From NCBI GenBank assembly GCA_964371055.1, contig CAYJLF010000018.1, forward strand, positions 78,912 through 142,911: 64,000 nt of DNA, given 5' to 3'. Under the pieces are notes generated by a model. The model made no database searches. It was given only the letters and a program-made list of their open reading frames with translations, and had not been told where the DNA came from. Source of the stretch: CAYJLF01 sp964371055. Lineage in GTDB: Bacteria > Eisenbacteria > RBG-16-71-46 > CAIMUX01. Of this stretch, positions 54,458 to 63,207 are shown one piece after another; within the stretch, counting starts at the first letter, position 1; the number at the start of each line of letters is the position of its first letter. A program made the position numbers and the translations under genes.

Positions 54458-56182
54458 ATGCCGTCGCTGCTCCTGGCCGTCGTCCTACTCACCCTGACCC
54501 TGGGGTCGGGGCTCCCCTTCGGCGCGCGCGTGACGGGAGCTTCGTTCGCCGCGCGTGTCGGCCTCGCTCTCGGCGCCGGGCTGGCTTACTCGACCCTGCT
54601 GTCGATCGTCGTCAGCCTCCTTCATCTGTCGGCACCGTCGATCTGGATGCTGCTGCTCTTACCCTCGGTTCTTCTGCTCGTCCCGGCCTGGCGCACGCGC
54701 CTCGCTCTGGGCTGGACCCGACCGACCCGCTGGGATCTGTTCCTGCTCCTCGCGTGCGCGGCGGTCGCTCTCCGGACGGCTCTGCCACGCCTCGGGTACC
54801 CCTATCCACTGCACATCGATGAGTTCTACATCATGCGAGCCGGCAGCGCCCTGGCGCGCGGAACGAACCTGCAGTCGCTTGCGGTCGAGCCTCACCATGC
54901 CGCCATCGACGGCCTCTATGGTCTTGTGCTTCTGCTCACCCGGGGAGATCCGATCACCACGATAGCGCCGCTCCCCGCCTGGATCGCAGGTGGCACCGCA
55001 TGGATCGGCGGTGCGCTGGTCGGACGTCTCGTCGGCTGCCGCGTGGCCGAAGCGCCTGCCGCCCTTCTCTGGCTGGGACTACAGAGTGACGGGTATAACC
55101 TCGGAATGGAGCTCTTCGTCGGTTCCTCGGTGGGGATACTCCTGACGCTGGCGCTGCTGCTGGCCATCGAGACCGGCCGGGGAGACCGCCGTCACGCGGT
55201 CGGGTGGTTCGGCCTGAGCCTTGGCCGGTTCCTGATCCACCCCACGACCGCCATCCTGTCGTTGCCGATCGCCTGGGGCGGACTGCGGCGGCACGCCCGT
55301 GGCTGTCTCTCCTGGACTCCATACGGTGCGGCCGCAATCACCATGGGCGGGGTGATCCTCGCAAACCTTCTGCTGTCATCGTCGGACGGGCCCCTCGCGG
55401 CCTGGATCCGGCAACTCCGTTTCGGGTACGTCGCCCCGCCCGGCACGGTCTCGTCCTGGCACTTGCTGGTGTCTCCTCCCATCTGGCTAGTCCTGAGCGC
55501 CATGGGATTCGCTCGGCTTCGGATCGCGCGCCATCCAGGCCCACTCGGTGAACTGGCACTCATCCTCGGCTTGGCTGGCCTCACGGGGATCATCATCGGA
55601 TCATCCTGGACGGCTCGGACCGAGCGGTTGTTGTACCACGCCCAGGCCCTCGCCATCCCTCTGGCCGGCGTAGGCGTCTGGTCTCTCTGGGAACGGTTGA
55701 CCCCGGTGCGCGGGCCGCGGCGCCTGGCACTGGGAACAGCGGGCCTCGCGCTGATCGTCCTCGGTATGCTGCACGCCTCCGTCCGCGCCGATCGACCGCG
55801 CTATTGGAGGTACTTCGATTCCGGGCTGCGGAACAGCCTTCGGTTCGTCGTTCAGCAGACTCCTCCCGGTGCGAGGATTCTCGCCCTGCCCAGCGACGCA
55901 GTCCTGCTCCAAACCCTCGGTTGCACAGCCTTCCCCCTGGCCCCGAGGGCCAACAATGATGGGCGATGGAAGCCCCCGTGGGCCGTCGAGTTCTTCGGCA
56001 CCGGCTCGGACTCACTGCGCAGCTCGGTCCTCCGCACGACCCGGACCGACTTCGTTTTCTCACGCCGGGCCCTTCGATTGGACGGTCTGGATCTCGTGGC
56101 CGGTCCGAACGGCGATTCCTTCTACCATTACCTGTATCGCGTCACCGGGACCCTCCCTCCCCCCCGGGACGGCCACCCCTGA
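54458..56182 (+). CDS. Polytopic membrane protein, possibly a GT39-like glycosyltransferase
   Basis: The 574-residue product has about eleven hydrophobic helices starting with 'LLLAVVLLTLTLGSG', then a soluble C-terminal region (about 430-574). After the third helix an acidic pair occurs, 'YPLHIDEFYIMRAGSALARG' (D121, E122). It resembles the first-loop Asp-Glu of lipid-linked sugar transferases of the PMT/ArnT (GT39/GT83) class. No other specific motif confirms that, so the enzymatic call is tentative. The ribosome site is weak (GGTGG). It begins 43 bp after the dockerin-like gene and may be cotranscribed with it, perhaps modifying exported proteins. Confidence 0.78.
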   Translation: MPSLLLAVVLLTLTLGSGLPFGARVTGASFAARVGLALGAGLAYSTLLSIVVSLLHLSAPSIWMLLLLPSVLLLVPAWRTRLALGWTRPTRWDLFLLLACAAVALRTALPRLGYPYPLHIDEFYIMRAGSALARGTNLQSLAVEPHHAAIDGLYGLVLLLTRGDPITTIAPLPAWIAGGTAWIGGALVGRLVGCRVAEAPAALLWLGLQSDGYNLGMELFVGSSVGILLTLALLLAIETGRGDRRHAVGWFGLSLGRFLIHPTTAILSLPIAWGGLRRHARGCLSWTPYGAAAITMGGVILANLLLSSSDGPLAAWIRQLRFGYVAPPGTVSSWHLLVSPPIWLVLSAMGFARLRIARHPGPLGELALILGLAGLTGIIIGSSWTARTERLLYHAQALAIPLAGVGVWSLWERLTPVRGPRRLALGTAGLALIVLGMLHASVRADRPRYWRYFDSGLRNSLRFVVQQTPPGARILALPSDAVLLQTLGCTAFPLAPRANNDGRWKPPWAVEFFGTGSDSLRSSVLRTTRTDFVFSRRALRLDGLDLVAGPNGDSFYHYLYRVTGTLPPPRDGHP

Positions 56183-56220
56183 GCCCCGACCCCGCCGTCC
56201 GGGGCTGCGTGCGCCCGAAC

Positions 56221-56339
56221 GATCAGTGGATCCATGGAAGTACCCGGAGTACTCTGTTCTGGAATCGCCTTCGATGGTTGGTGGTCCCCGTCACGACAGC
56301 GAGGAGGCAGACCGCGGAGAGCCATGGATCCACGTGATC
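56221..56339. repeat. Inverted repeat straddling a gene start
   Basis: GATCAGTGGATCCATGG (56221-56237) and CCATGGATCCACGTGATC (56322-56339) are inverted copies differing by one inserted base. They are separated by 84 bp. The right arm contains the ATG of the following gene (56324), so pairing in mRNA would bury that start codon. Confidence 0.7.
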
Positions 56340-57430
56340 GCGAACTGGCCTCGGCTTTGCGCCACGTCATCGGTCAGCCGCGGAGTGCCGCGACCGAAAC
56401 CATCGCGTCCCTGCTGACCACCTATCTTCAGGCCTACCTGCGAGTCCACCTGCGCCGGCGGAGGTTCGGCTTCGATCGTCCGATCACTGAGATCGCCGCC
56501 GAGGTCGCCCACCTCGAAGTGGGAACACTGCTGACGGACGGCGACGCCACGCCGATGATCGCCTCCTTCGGCCGGTTTCTGACCCCGCGCGGGTCGCCGG
56601 CGCCGAGTCCGGCCGAGATTGGCGGCTTTCCCGACGAGGATCTGGTCGCGGCGGCCAAGCAGATGCTCCGCCTGCGGGGTCAGCAGGGAGCGATCCGAGC
56701 CTGGAAGGAAGAGCACTCCCAGGAAGCGCATCTCCTGCGAGCGCTGAAGATGTCCATCCGGCGGACGCCCGGACTCCGGATCCGGCGCGATGCCAGCGGG
56801 CAGTGCATCACCTCACAACGTTCCGTCCTTCGCCTTCCCCCTCTGGGCGTGGCCGAACTCACCGCGATTCTGCGACCGGCGCATCCGCCGTTTCGCGCCC
56901 CGGAAGTCGTCTCCGCGCTGGTCCCCTGCCTCGTCCCCGCGGACAGCCATGGTGGCTACTGCTATCTCATGGACCTGGTCCGCGCGATTCACTTCATGCG
57001 CGTCGAGGTGCTCACGTCCGAGGCGATCGAAGCATCTGCGTCTTTCCCTACGCCGGGAGGAGCGATCGGCCGGGACGGGGTTCCGTTCCCGCTGCGGATG
57101 CAGAGGACGCTCGATCAGCTCGCGCGGTGGGCGGACGAGTGCCTCGCGGCGGACGAGGCCAAGCGATTGAGACTCCGCCCCACCGCCGGACCAAGGCATG
57201 ACGGCGACCGCCGCCGCGCGATCGCGCAGATCGCGATCGACCGGCTCCTCTCGCCGGTGGGGCTCGGACGCGACGAGTGGACCGAACTCACGCTCGAGGA
57301 GCTGATCGCCCTGGTCGTGCCCTCGGCGTCTGCGGACGGTGTCGTCGCTCGACACCTGATCCACGAAGTCGACTACCTGATCCGGCGCCTGCGCCTGCGC
57401 CTTCGTCGCGCCGGAAGGGGGCTGTGGTGA
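56324..57430 (+). CDS. Unrecognised cytoplasmic protein opening the Lon-like/zinc-finger unit
   Basis: ATG 56324 (CGGAGAG upstream) gives 368 residues; longer in-frame extension lacks a ribosome site. There is no signal peptide or membrane helix. The protein is basic and helical: 'LLTTYLQAYLRVHLRRRRF' near the N-terminus, 'DEDLVAAAKQMLRLRGQQ' at about 125-142, 'LLRALKMSIRRTPGLRIRRD' at about 156-175, and a final Arg-rich helix 'LIRRLRLRLRRAGRG'. I do not recognise a family. Basic helices plus a downstream anti-sigma-like protein raise the thought of a transcription or sigma-like role, but no sigma-70 region 2 or 4 signature is visible. Its stop overlaps the next start (GTGA). Confidence 0.8.
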   Translation: MDPRDRELASALRHVIGQPRSAATETIASLLTTYLQAYLRVHLRRRRFGFDRPITEIAAEVAHLEVGTLLTDGDATPMIASFGRFLTPRGSPAPSPAEIGGFPDEDLVAAAKQMLRLRGQQGAIRAWKEEHSQEAHLLRALKMSIRRTPGLRIRRDASGQCITSQRSVLRLPPLGVAELTAILRPAHPPFRAPEVVSALVPCLVPADSHGGYCYLMDLVRAIHFMRVEVLTSEAIEASASFPTPGGAIGRDGVPFPLRMQRTLDQLARWADECLAADEAKRLRLRPTAGPRHDGDRRRAIAQIAIDRLLSPVGLGRDEWTELTLEELIALVVPSASADGVVARHLIHEVDYLIRRLRLRLRRAGRGLW

Positions 57431-59685
57431 ACCCGTCCACGCGCATCCGGAGTTCGCGCGAGCTTCACGAGGCGCAGGACGACCTGGAACGCCTGCTGGC
57501 GCTCCGGCAGAACCCGGCCATCGCGCTGCTGCTGCGCCAGCGCTTCGTGGAAGCGTGCCTCGAACTCGATCCTTCTGCCTGGGCCGCCTACGGCTTCCCC
57601 GCCGCTTTGAACCTCGTCCGAGCGCTTCTCGGACCCACGGTGGAACAGCTCCCGGCGGCGCATCTGGCAGCGCTCTCCCGGCTGCTCGAGGTGATGGGTG
57701 ATCGACCGATTCCCCCCCTCCCGGGTGCGTCGTCCCTGGCCCCTGAACTGGCCGCTGCGCGCGATCGCGTCCGGGTCGAATCCGAAAGACACGTCCCCCG
57801 TGCGGCACCCACCACCGCCGCCCATGGCGACGGCCGTTGCCATGCGGTCATTCCGGTGGTGGCGGAGTTGATCGATCCGCAGGCGAGCCACCCTCTCTTT
57901 GCCGGGCTGCACGTCGGGCTCCTGGTCGACCTGACCGTCAGCGTCGAGTTCGTCGGCCACGCCGACGAAGCCGAGATCCTGGTCATCGACGGCGATATCG
58001 CGTCCGATACCCGCGCCGGATTCGCGGAGGCGGTGGCCGTCATCGAGCGTCTCCGCACGCGGGGCGCACCGGCGGTCCATCGGTGCCGATTCCGCGCCCG
58101 CTGCCTGCCGGTCGGATCCCGCCTTCGGGGGCGCTCGGCCAGCCTCGGGTTCCTGCTCGCGGCCGCGGCGGCGCGTTCCCACCACGGTCTGGGAGCCTCC
58201 TACCTCGTGGTGGAGGGCGGGACGGCGATGACCGGGGATCTCGCCGGAACCCGGGCCGTCCCGGTCGACGCGGGCACGCTTCCAGACAAGATCGCGGCCT
58301 GCCTGGATGGCTCGGTCCGGCGGATCGTCGTGCCGCGGGAACAGGCCGCCGTCGCGCAAGAGGCGCTCGAGAACGCGGCGGAGAAGAGATCCTTCCCGTT
58401 CGACCTTCCCGAGATCATCGCGGTCGGCGACACACGCGAGTTCTGGAAGACCGGTACGGGTCCTTTGCGCCGAGTCCGAAGATCCCCTCAGGGATGCATC
58501 TCTCAGTGGTCCGAGAGGCTGACACGAAGCCGTCTGCGGATGGGCCTGGTCGGCGCGGCCTGCACGCTCCTGGCCGCCGTGCTCGCGGTCTGGTTGACGC
58601 TCCGCGCCGCCCCCCCGGTCTCGGCCGCATGGAGCGGGGAGACGACCGTGATCGTGCGGAACGAGCACGGACTCGTCACCCACCGGATCGAGCTGCCATA
58701 CCGGCCGGACTTCCACTCATCCGTGCCGGCCGAACTCATCTTGCCTCTCGGTGACCTGAACGCGGACCACCGGCCCGATCTGCTCGCCATCCATGGCAGC
58801 GCCCCCTTGGGCAGGGACCTGCTGACGGCCGTTCGCCTGGATCACCATGCCTGGTCACGGCAACGCAGTTACCAAGTTCTCTGGACGCGACGCAGCGATC
58901 GCCCCTCTCCGGACCCATCGGACAGCGTCGGTGATCTCCTCTGGTGGTGTCTTTCCCTCACCCCTCGTCTCGGTCGCCCTTCGGAACTCCTTGCCCTGTC
59001 CCGATCTCGACAGGGCTCGCTCTCCGTCGTGGCCCGGCTGGAGCCCGCGACCGGGGAGCCACAAGGGATCTGCCGCAATCACGGGCACCTGGAGAGGTTT
59101 GGGCGGATCGCCTTCGAGTCGCCGACCGACACGCTGGTGGTCTACTCTGGGACGGAGAACCGGCTCGCTCGGGGGTTGGTGGCCTTCTTCGACCCGGATC
59201 GGATGACCATCCCCAATCCATTCAGGACCATCGATGACGCTCCCGGCCTGGTTGAACCGTCCACGTTGGGACGGGGCCTCGTCGCCGCCTGGAGCTTCAC
59301 CCCCGACCGATTCGGCGCCTCCAGCCGCGCGGAGTGCGAGCACACCTATCGCGAGGCGGACGGCACGATCCGGGTCGAAGTCGGCGCCTACGACAAGTAC
59401 GGAGTCGTCATTTACGAGCTCGATCCGGCCAACCTGACCACTCCGGTCGTGACGGGTGTCTACTTCACCGACGCCACTCTCGACCGGATGCGCAAAGATC
59501 CGGAGGTCGGCTCCCCCGGGGCCATCGCGGAGGAAACGGACCGTCTCGCCCGTGAGGTCCAGACCCTGACCTCGCACGGCTGGCGCCCGGCCGGCCTCGG
59601 CGCAAGATTTCTTCCGACAGCCCCCTCCGCTGGTCCTAGGGACTTGGTGAGAGAGGGGCGTGGAGCAACGAAGGTAGGCCGATGA
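57427..59685 (+). CDS. Membrane protein with a Lon-like (S16) Ser-Lys protease domain and exported FG-GAP-like region
   Basis: The start GTG 57427 overlaps the previous stop by 4 bp, with GGAAGGGGG upstream; the product is 752 residues. A helical N-terminus (about 1-115) precedes a domain (about 140-345) that matches the Lon proteolytic fold. S237 lies in 'GRSASLGFLLAAAA' (Lon G-P-S-A-G). 'TAMTGDLAGTRAVPVDAG' follows, then K288 in 'PDKIAACLDGS' and 'RRIVVPREQA'. The Ser-Lys dyad is thus intact with near-normal spacing. No AAA ATPase domain is present. A single helix (about 372-394), preceded by Arg/Lys, puts the protease side inside. The outer part (about 395-752) includes an FG-GAP-like loop 'GDLNADHRPDLL' and beta-rich sequence. 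Its stop overlaps the next ATG. Confidence 0.82.
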   Translation: MNPSTRIRSSRELHEAQDDLERLLALRQNPAIALLLRQRFVEACLELDPSAWAAYGFPAALNLVRALLGPTVEQLPAAHLAALSRLLEVMGDRPIPPLPGASSLAPELAAARDRVRVESERHVPRAAPTTAAHGDGRCHAVIPVVAELIDPQASHPLFAGLHVGLLVDLTVSVEFVGHADEAEILVIDGDIASDTRAGFAEAVAVIERLRTRGAPAVHRCRFRARCLPVGSRLRGRSASLGFLLAAAAARSHHGLGASYLVVEGGTAMTGDLAGTRAVPVDAGTLPDKIAACLDGSVRRIVVPREQAAVAQEALENAAEKRSFPFDLPEIIAVGDTREFWKTGTGPLRRVRRSPQGCISQWSERLTRSRLRMGLVGAACTLLAAVLAVWLTLRAAPPVSAAWSGETTVIVRNEHGLVTHRIELPYRPDFHSSVPAELILPLGDLNADHRPDLLAIHGSAPLGRDLLTAVRLDHHAWSRQRSYQVLWTRRSDRPSPDPSDSVGDLLWWCLSLTPRLGRPSELLALSRSRQGSLSVVARLEPATGEPQGICRNHGHLERFGRIAFESPTDTLVVYSGTENRLARGLVAFFDPDRMTIPNPFRTIDDAPGLVEPSTLGRGLVAAWSFTPDRFGASSRAECEHTYREADGTIRVEVGAYDKYGVVIYELDPANLTTPVVTGVYFTDATLDRMRKDPEVGSPGAIAEETDRLAREVQTLTSHGWRPAGLGARFLPTAPSAGPRDLVREGRGATKVGR

Positions 59686-60269
59686 AACACCCTGCTGAAC
59701 AGACCATCGAGAAGATCGTCCTCGCCTGGCGCGAGTTGGGATTCTCGGAGGAATGGGATCTGGGGGCGAGAATTCCCGTGAATCTCGCCCCTTCTCTCGC
59801 TCATGTGCGCACCTGCACGCATTGTCGTGAGATCCTGGAGACCCTGGTCGCCACCGAGGCTGCCCGGCCCGCGGGGGCGAAGGAGGGATGGCGGGATCCC
59901 ACGGTGCTGGCGTTGCGCCCCTATCGGACGAAGGCACCCCTTCCGCGTCCCACGACGACGACAGAGGGGGAGTCCGAGGAACTCCTCGTGGCTGCCGCGG
60001 ACGCCTCGACGCGCCCGGCCCAATCGCGGGTCCTGACCCTGGTGACCGACGACGACCGCTACGTGGTGAGGATCTATCCCACCGAGGAGGGGGAGGGGGC
60101 GACCGCCATCCTGGTCACCGTCGACGCCGAAGCGCAGCCGAAGGATCCGGGCGTGCGACCGGTGCTTCGGATTGGGAGCAACGATTTCGAGTTCGACGAG
60201 GCGAACATCACGCAGCTTCCGCTCTTTCCGACCTCAGACGTGTCGCTCGTGCTGCGTGGACCCGGCTAG
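59682..60269 (+). CDS. Anti-sigma-type zinc-finger protein (HxxxCxxC)
   Basis: ATG 59682 overlaps the previous stop (ATGA); the product is 195 residues. H41-V-R-T-C45-T-H-C48 is the Hx3Cx2C motif of zinc-binding anti-sigma domains. It follows an N-terminal helix 'IEKIVLAWRELGF' in the usual position. The C-terminal half (about 110-195) is beta-rich and soluble ('VLTLVTDDDRYVVRIYP'). There is no membrane helix, unlike many anti-sigma factors; the membrane protein encoded just upstream could supply membrane sensing. The partner sigma factor is not identified. It ends at TAG 60267, sharing CTAG with the stop of the convergent gene. Confidence 0.8.
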   Translation: MKHPAEQTIEKIVLAWRELGFSEEWDLGARIPVNLAPSLAHVRTCTHCREILETLVATEAARPAGAKEGWRDPTVLALRPYRTKAPLPRPTTTTEGESEELLVAAADASTRPAQSRVLTLVTDDDRYVVRIYPTEEGEGATAILVTVDAEAQPKDPGVRPVLRIGSNDFEFDEANITQLPLFPTSDVSLVLRGPG

Positions 60270-61564
60270 TCGGAGACGCTTCCGTATCTCGCCTTGATCG
60301 CACCCCAGGTTGTCTTGAAAACCGGAATCACCCCGCACCCCTGGTCCAGCGCGCCGATCCGCTGCCCACAGGGGCTGTTCTGCGGGAGGCATGCGGAGAG
60401 GCCGTCGAGCGCGTAGGATCCCAGCCACGGCTGGCCACCGCAGGCCCAGGGATCGCAGAAAATCGGGTCAGCGAAGACGTTGTCCCCCGCATCGACCCAG
60501 TTCCCCGAGATTCCCGCTGGATCGGTGCAGCAGCACTCGAGGCGGGCGGAACTGCCGGCGGTGCGGGAGTGGATCTGGGCGCCTCCCTGCTCCGCGCAGT
60601 TCCCCCAGAGGATCGATCGCTGGATGTCGGCCTGGTTTCCGAAGACGGTGACCCCGCCCCCTTTGCCATCACCCTGGGGTCCGACGACCGCCTCGTTGGC
60701 GGCGAACGTGCAGCCGGTCGCGATCACGTTCACGCTGAAGCAGGCGCCGCCGCCGGTGCCGGCGCGATTGCCGACAAAGATGCACTCCTCGATCGTGCTG
60801 GTGGTGGCGTCGATGCCTCCGCCGAGGAAGTCGGCCGTGTTGCCATAGAAGACGCAGCGGATCACCTGCGCGTCGCCCGCCCACATGCCGCCCCCTTTGC
60901 CGCTGCCGTAGGCGTAAATCCCGTGGGCCGAACAGCCCTCGAAGCGACAGTCGATGATCGTCGACGCTCCGTACTCGGCGGACAGGCCGCCGGCGCTTCC
61001 GCCGTAGTCGCCCCCCTCCGCGCGGCAGTACAGGAACGTGCAGTTCTCCACCCGCGCCTCGGCGTGGTTAAGCTGGATCCCGCCGCCATACACGGCACGG
61101 CAGTCACGAAAGATGCAGTCGCGAATCACCGGGGCTGCGTAGGCGCAGTTGATGCCGCCTCCCTCCTGCGAGAGCCCGTTTTGGATCGTGAACCCTTCGA
61201 TCCGGGTGAGCGCGGTCTCTCCGGAGATGAGATGGAAGGCCGGACCCTGCGACTGACAGTCGATCGTGGTCACCTCGGCGCCCGCGATCGATCGGACGGT
61301 GATCTCCTTACCCCACAAGAAGACCGAGTGATTGCCGTCGCCGGAGTAGGTGCCGGGATAGACCCGCACTTCATCGCCGTCGACGGCCGCCTCGACCGCG
61401 GCCGTGATCGTCGGATAGTCGGTCGGCACGTAAAGGACCGCCGCCCAGGCCGGACCGACGAGAGCGGTCGCGACCATCGCGAACGCCAAGAGGCCCACCG
61501 CGACGCGGACCGACGCGAGGGGCACCAAGGGCGGGGAGGCGGGCGACAACCGAACGCAGTTCAT
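60266..61564 (-). CDS. Exported right-handed beta-helix protein with W-G-x-I-K terminal motif
   Basis: ATG 61564 (AAGGAG ten bases upstream) gives 432 residues. After a signal peptide ('VGLLAFAMVATALVGPAWA') comes the opening 'VLYVPTDYPTITAAVEAA', typical of beta-helix (PbH1, pectate-lyase-like) proteins. About ten rungs with G-G-G-I and 'CxFxxCxA' patterns follow, for example 'VIRDCIFRDCRAVYGGGIQL' and 'ARVENCTFLYCRAEGG'. Many Cys residues line the rungs. The C-terminus lacks a FlgD domain and instead ends 'TTWGAIKARYGSVSD', sharing W-G-x-I-K with the broken gene at 27155-28216. No catalytic site is evident; a surface or polysaccharide-binding role is possible. Confidence 0.88.
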   Translation of the reverse strand: MNCVRLSPASPPLVPLASVRVAVGLLAFAMVATALVGPAWAAVLYVPTDYPTITAAVEAAVDGDEVRVYPGTYSGDGNHSVFLWGKEITVRSIAGAEVTTIDCQSQGPAFHLISGETALTRIEGFTIQNGLSQEGGGINCAYAAPVIRDCIFRDCRAVYGGGIQLNHAEARVENCTFLYCRAEGGDYGGSAGGLSAEYGASTIIDCRFEGCSAHGIYAYGSGKGGGMWAGDAQVIRCVFYGNTADFLGGGIDATTSTIEECIFVGNRAGTGGGACFSVNVIATGCTFAANEAVVGPQGDGKGGGVTVFGNQADIQRSILWGNCAEQGGAQIHSRTAGSSARLECCCTDPAGISGNWVDAGDNVFADPIFCDPWACGGQPWLGSYALDGLSACLPQNSPCGQRIGALDQGCGVIPVFKTTWGAIKARYGSVSD

Positions 61565-61991
61565 GATGCACGGCTCCTTTCCGGCCGGATCGGGGGCCGG
61601 GATGCGCGGGACGCGGCCTGACGCTCCGGAGAGGTTCGTTCGACCGCGAAATGATGATACACCCCGATCCCGCGCCAGCACGAGCCTGCCTCTCAGATCG
61701 AACCGAACGAAGAGAGGGAGACTTCGGTGGCCCGCCCGCCGCCATATCCTGATTCACGACTGTGGTATGCGCGGATCCGCCCGCTCCGGCGCAAATCGAA
61801 CTCCACGTGTAACTAACTCTGGGATAGTCTTTTAGGGCTTGCTGACGTCCCGTGGAGCCTGAGCGATCGCTGTTCCAGGCGCACCCCGGGCAGGGTCGAT
61901 TCCGCTAAGTCGCAATTCCTCCATTCCCTGAGGCCGGGCACGGCTATTGATTACTTCCATTGCAGCGACACGACAACCCAAGGGAGGCACC
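61565..61991. other. Divergent region between beta-helix and lipoprotein genes
   Basis: These 427 bases contain TATCAT on the minus strand (61659-61654), a possible -10 for the beta-helix gene without a recognisable -35. A stretch at 61735-61960 is richer in A/T than its surroundings and probably holds the promoter of the lipoprotein gene. No further gene is supported. Confidence 0.4.
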
Positions 61992-62618
61992 ATGAGCCGG
62001 TCCAGCCTGAAGCACGCCACCATCGCCGCCGCCGCGATCCTCGTTTCTCTCCTCGCCCTCGGCGGTTGTGGATCCGAGTCGAACCTGGATCCGCTCAACC
62101 CGGCGCCCCCGGCGTCGGACGGGCAGTTCTTCCGGAATGCGAGCGATGCCGCCCTTCCTCTGGTCCTTGGCCAGGGCAACGGCAAGGCCCCCAAGGGTGG
62201 CGCCACGCCCGAAGTCCCGGAGGCCGAGTCAGAGATCGCGGCCGCGGCCGGCGCCCACTCCGTCAGCGCGACCATCGACGGCGCGGTGGGTGGAGTGGTG
62301 ACCAACGGCCGCTACCGCCTCGTCTTCCCGGCCGGCGCGTTCGAGGGGACCGAGACGATCACGATCGAGGACGCCAACAACGGCTACGTCGAGTGCCATC
62401 TCTATCCCGAAGGGCTGACCTTCAGCAAGCGGGTCATGCTGCAGATGAGCCTCCGGGGCACGACGGGGATCGGCGACTCGCAGGCCACGGTCTACTGGCA
62501 CGATCCGGTCGCAGGGACCTGGGTGGACATCGACGGCAGCTACGTCGCCCCGGCCCAGAGCGTGGTCGCGTTCCTCGAGCACTTCTCGGACTACCGCTCC
62601 GGCCGCGCCGGCTGGTAG
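61992..62618 (+). CDS. Lipoprotein with a ZU5-like beta domain
   Basis: ATG 61992 follows GGGAGG; the product is 208 residues. The signal peptide ends in lipobox 'LLALGGC'. A low-complexity Pro/Ala/Gly linker (about 35-90) leads to a beta domain 'GGVVTNGRYRLVFPAGAF', 'ETITIEDANNGYVECHLYP' and 'FSKRVMLQMSLRGT', which resembles ZU5-type domains of surface lipoproteins. It then has a segment naming 'YWHDPVAGTWVDIDGSY' and 'FLEHFSDY'. It is likely an outer-surface or periplasmic adaptor. No partner gene is adjacent. Confidence 0.82.
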   Translation: MSRSSLKHATIAAAAILVSLLALGGCGSESNLDPLNPAPPASDGQFFRNASDAALPLVLGQGNGKAPKGGATPEVPEAESEIAAAAGAHSVSATIDGAVGGVVTNGRYRLVFPAGAFEGTETITIEDANNGYVECHLYPEGLTFSKRVMLQMSLRGTTGIGDSQATVYWHDPVAGTWVDIDGSYVAPAQSVVAFLEHFSDYRSGRAGW

Positions 62619-62800
62619 AGCCTCCCCGCCAGGCAGCCAACGGGCAACAACCAAGGGTCCGAACCGCATCCTCCTTCGCCGGCCCGGCGAGGGAGGATGC
62701 GCCTTTGTACCCCCAAAAGGACCCTGACCATCGAAATCAATTTGCAACTTGATAAAATCCATTTCGTACTCGACAATGTCCATCAAAAGGAGGTCGTCTG

Positions 62801-63151
62801 ATGGATATATCAAAGGCCACGTGCGCCAACTGTGGGGCCCAGATGGCGATTGTCCGTCTCAGGTGCGAGGAGTGCGATCTCACCCTGGACGGCAGGTTCG
62901 AGGTCTCTTCGCTCGGGCAGCTCCCTCCGGAGGACCAGGTCTTCGTGATCGCGTTCCTCCGGCATCACGGCTCGCTGAAGAAGATGGAGAGCCTCTTCGA
63001 CATAAGCTACCCGACCGTCAAAAACCGCCTCTATGCCATCGCCGCCCGGCTCGACCGCACCTTCCAGACCCCGCCCGCCAACGCGGAGGTGCTGGAACAG
63101 CTCGCGCGGGGAGAGATCACCGTGGACCAGGCGATCGAGGACCTGGACTGA
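62801..63151 (+). CDS. DUF2089-type zinc-ribbon regulator
   Basis: The start ATG 62801 follows AAAAGGAGG; the product is 116 residues. Four Cys (C8, C11, C22, C25) form an N-terminal zinc ribbon. A helix-turn-helix-like segment 'SLFDISYPTVKNRLYAI' follows (about 63-79), and a C-terminal motif 'VLEQLARGEITVDQAIEDLD' resembles the SHOCT-like motif of the next protein. DUF2089 proteins are thought to be small transcription regulators, usually encoded beside SHOCT-like or membrane-stress genes, as here. An A/T-rich stretch with GATAAAAT (62749-62756) lies about 45 bp upstream and may be the -10. Confidence 0.92.
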   Translation: MDISKATCANCGAQMAIVRLRCEECDLTLDGRFEVSSLGQLPPEDQVFVIAFLRHHGSLKKMESLFDISYPTVKNRLYAIAARLDRTFQTPPANAEVLEQLARGEITVDQAIEDLD

Positions 63152-63207
63152 AGGCCCGGGCCGGGAATCAGATCGGCACGGCAAGGACTCGGAAAGGAGT
63201 GGAGAAG

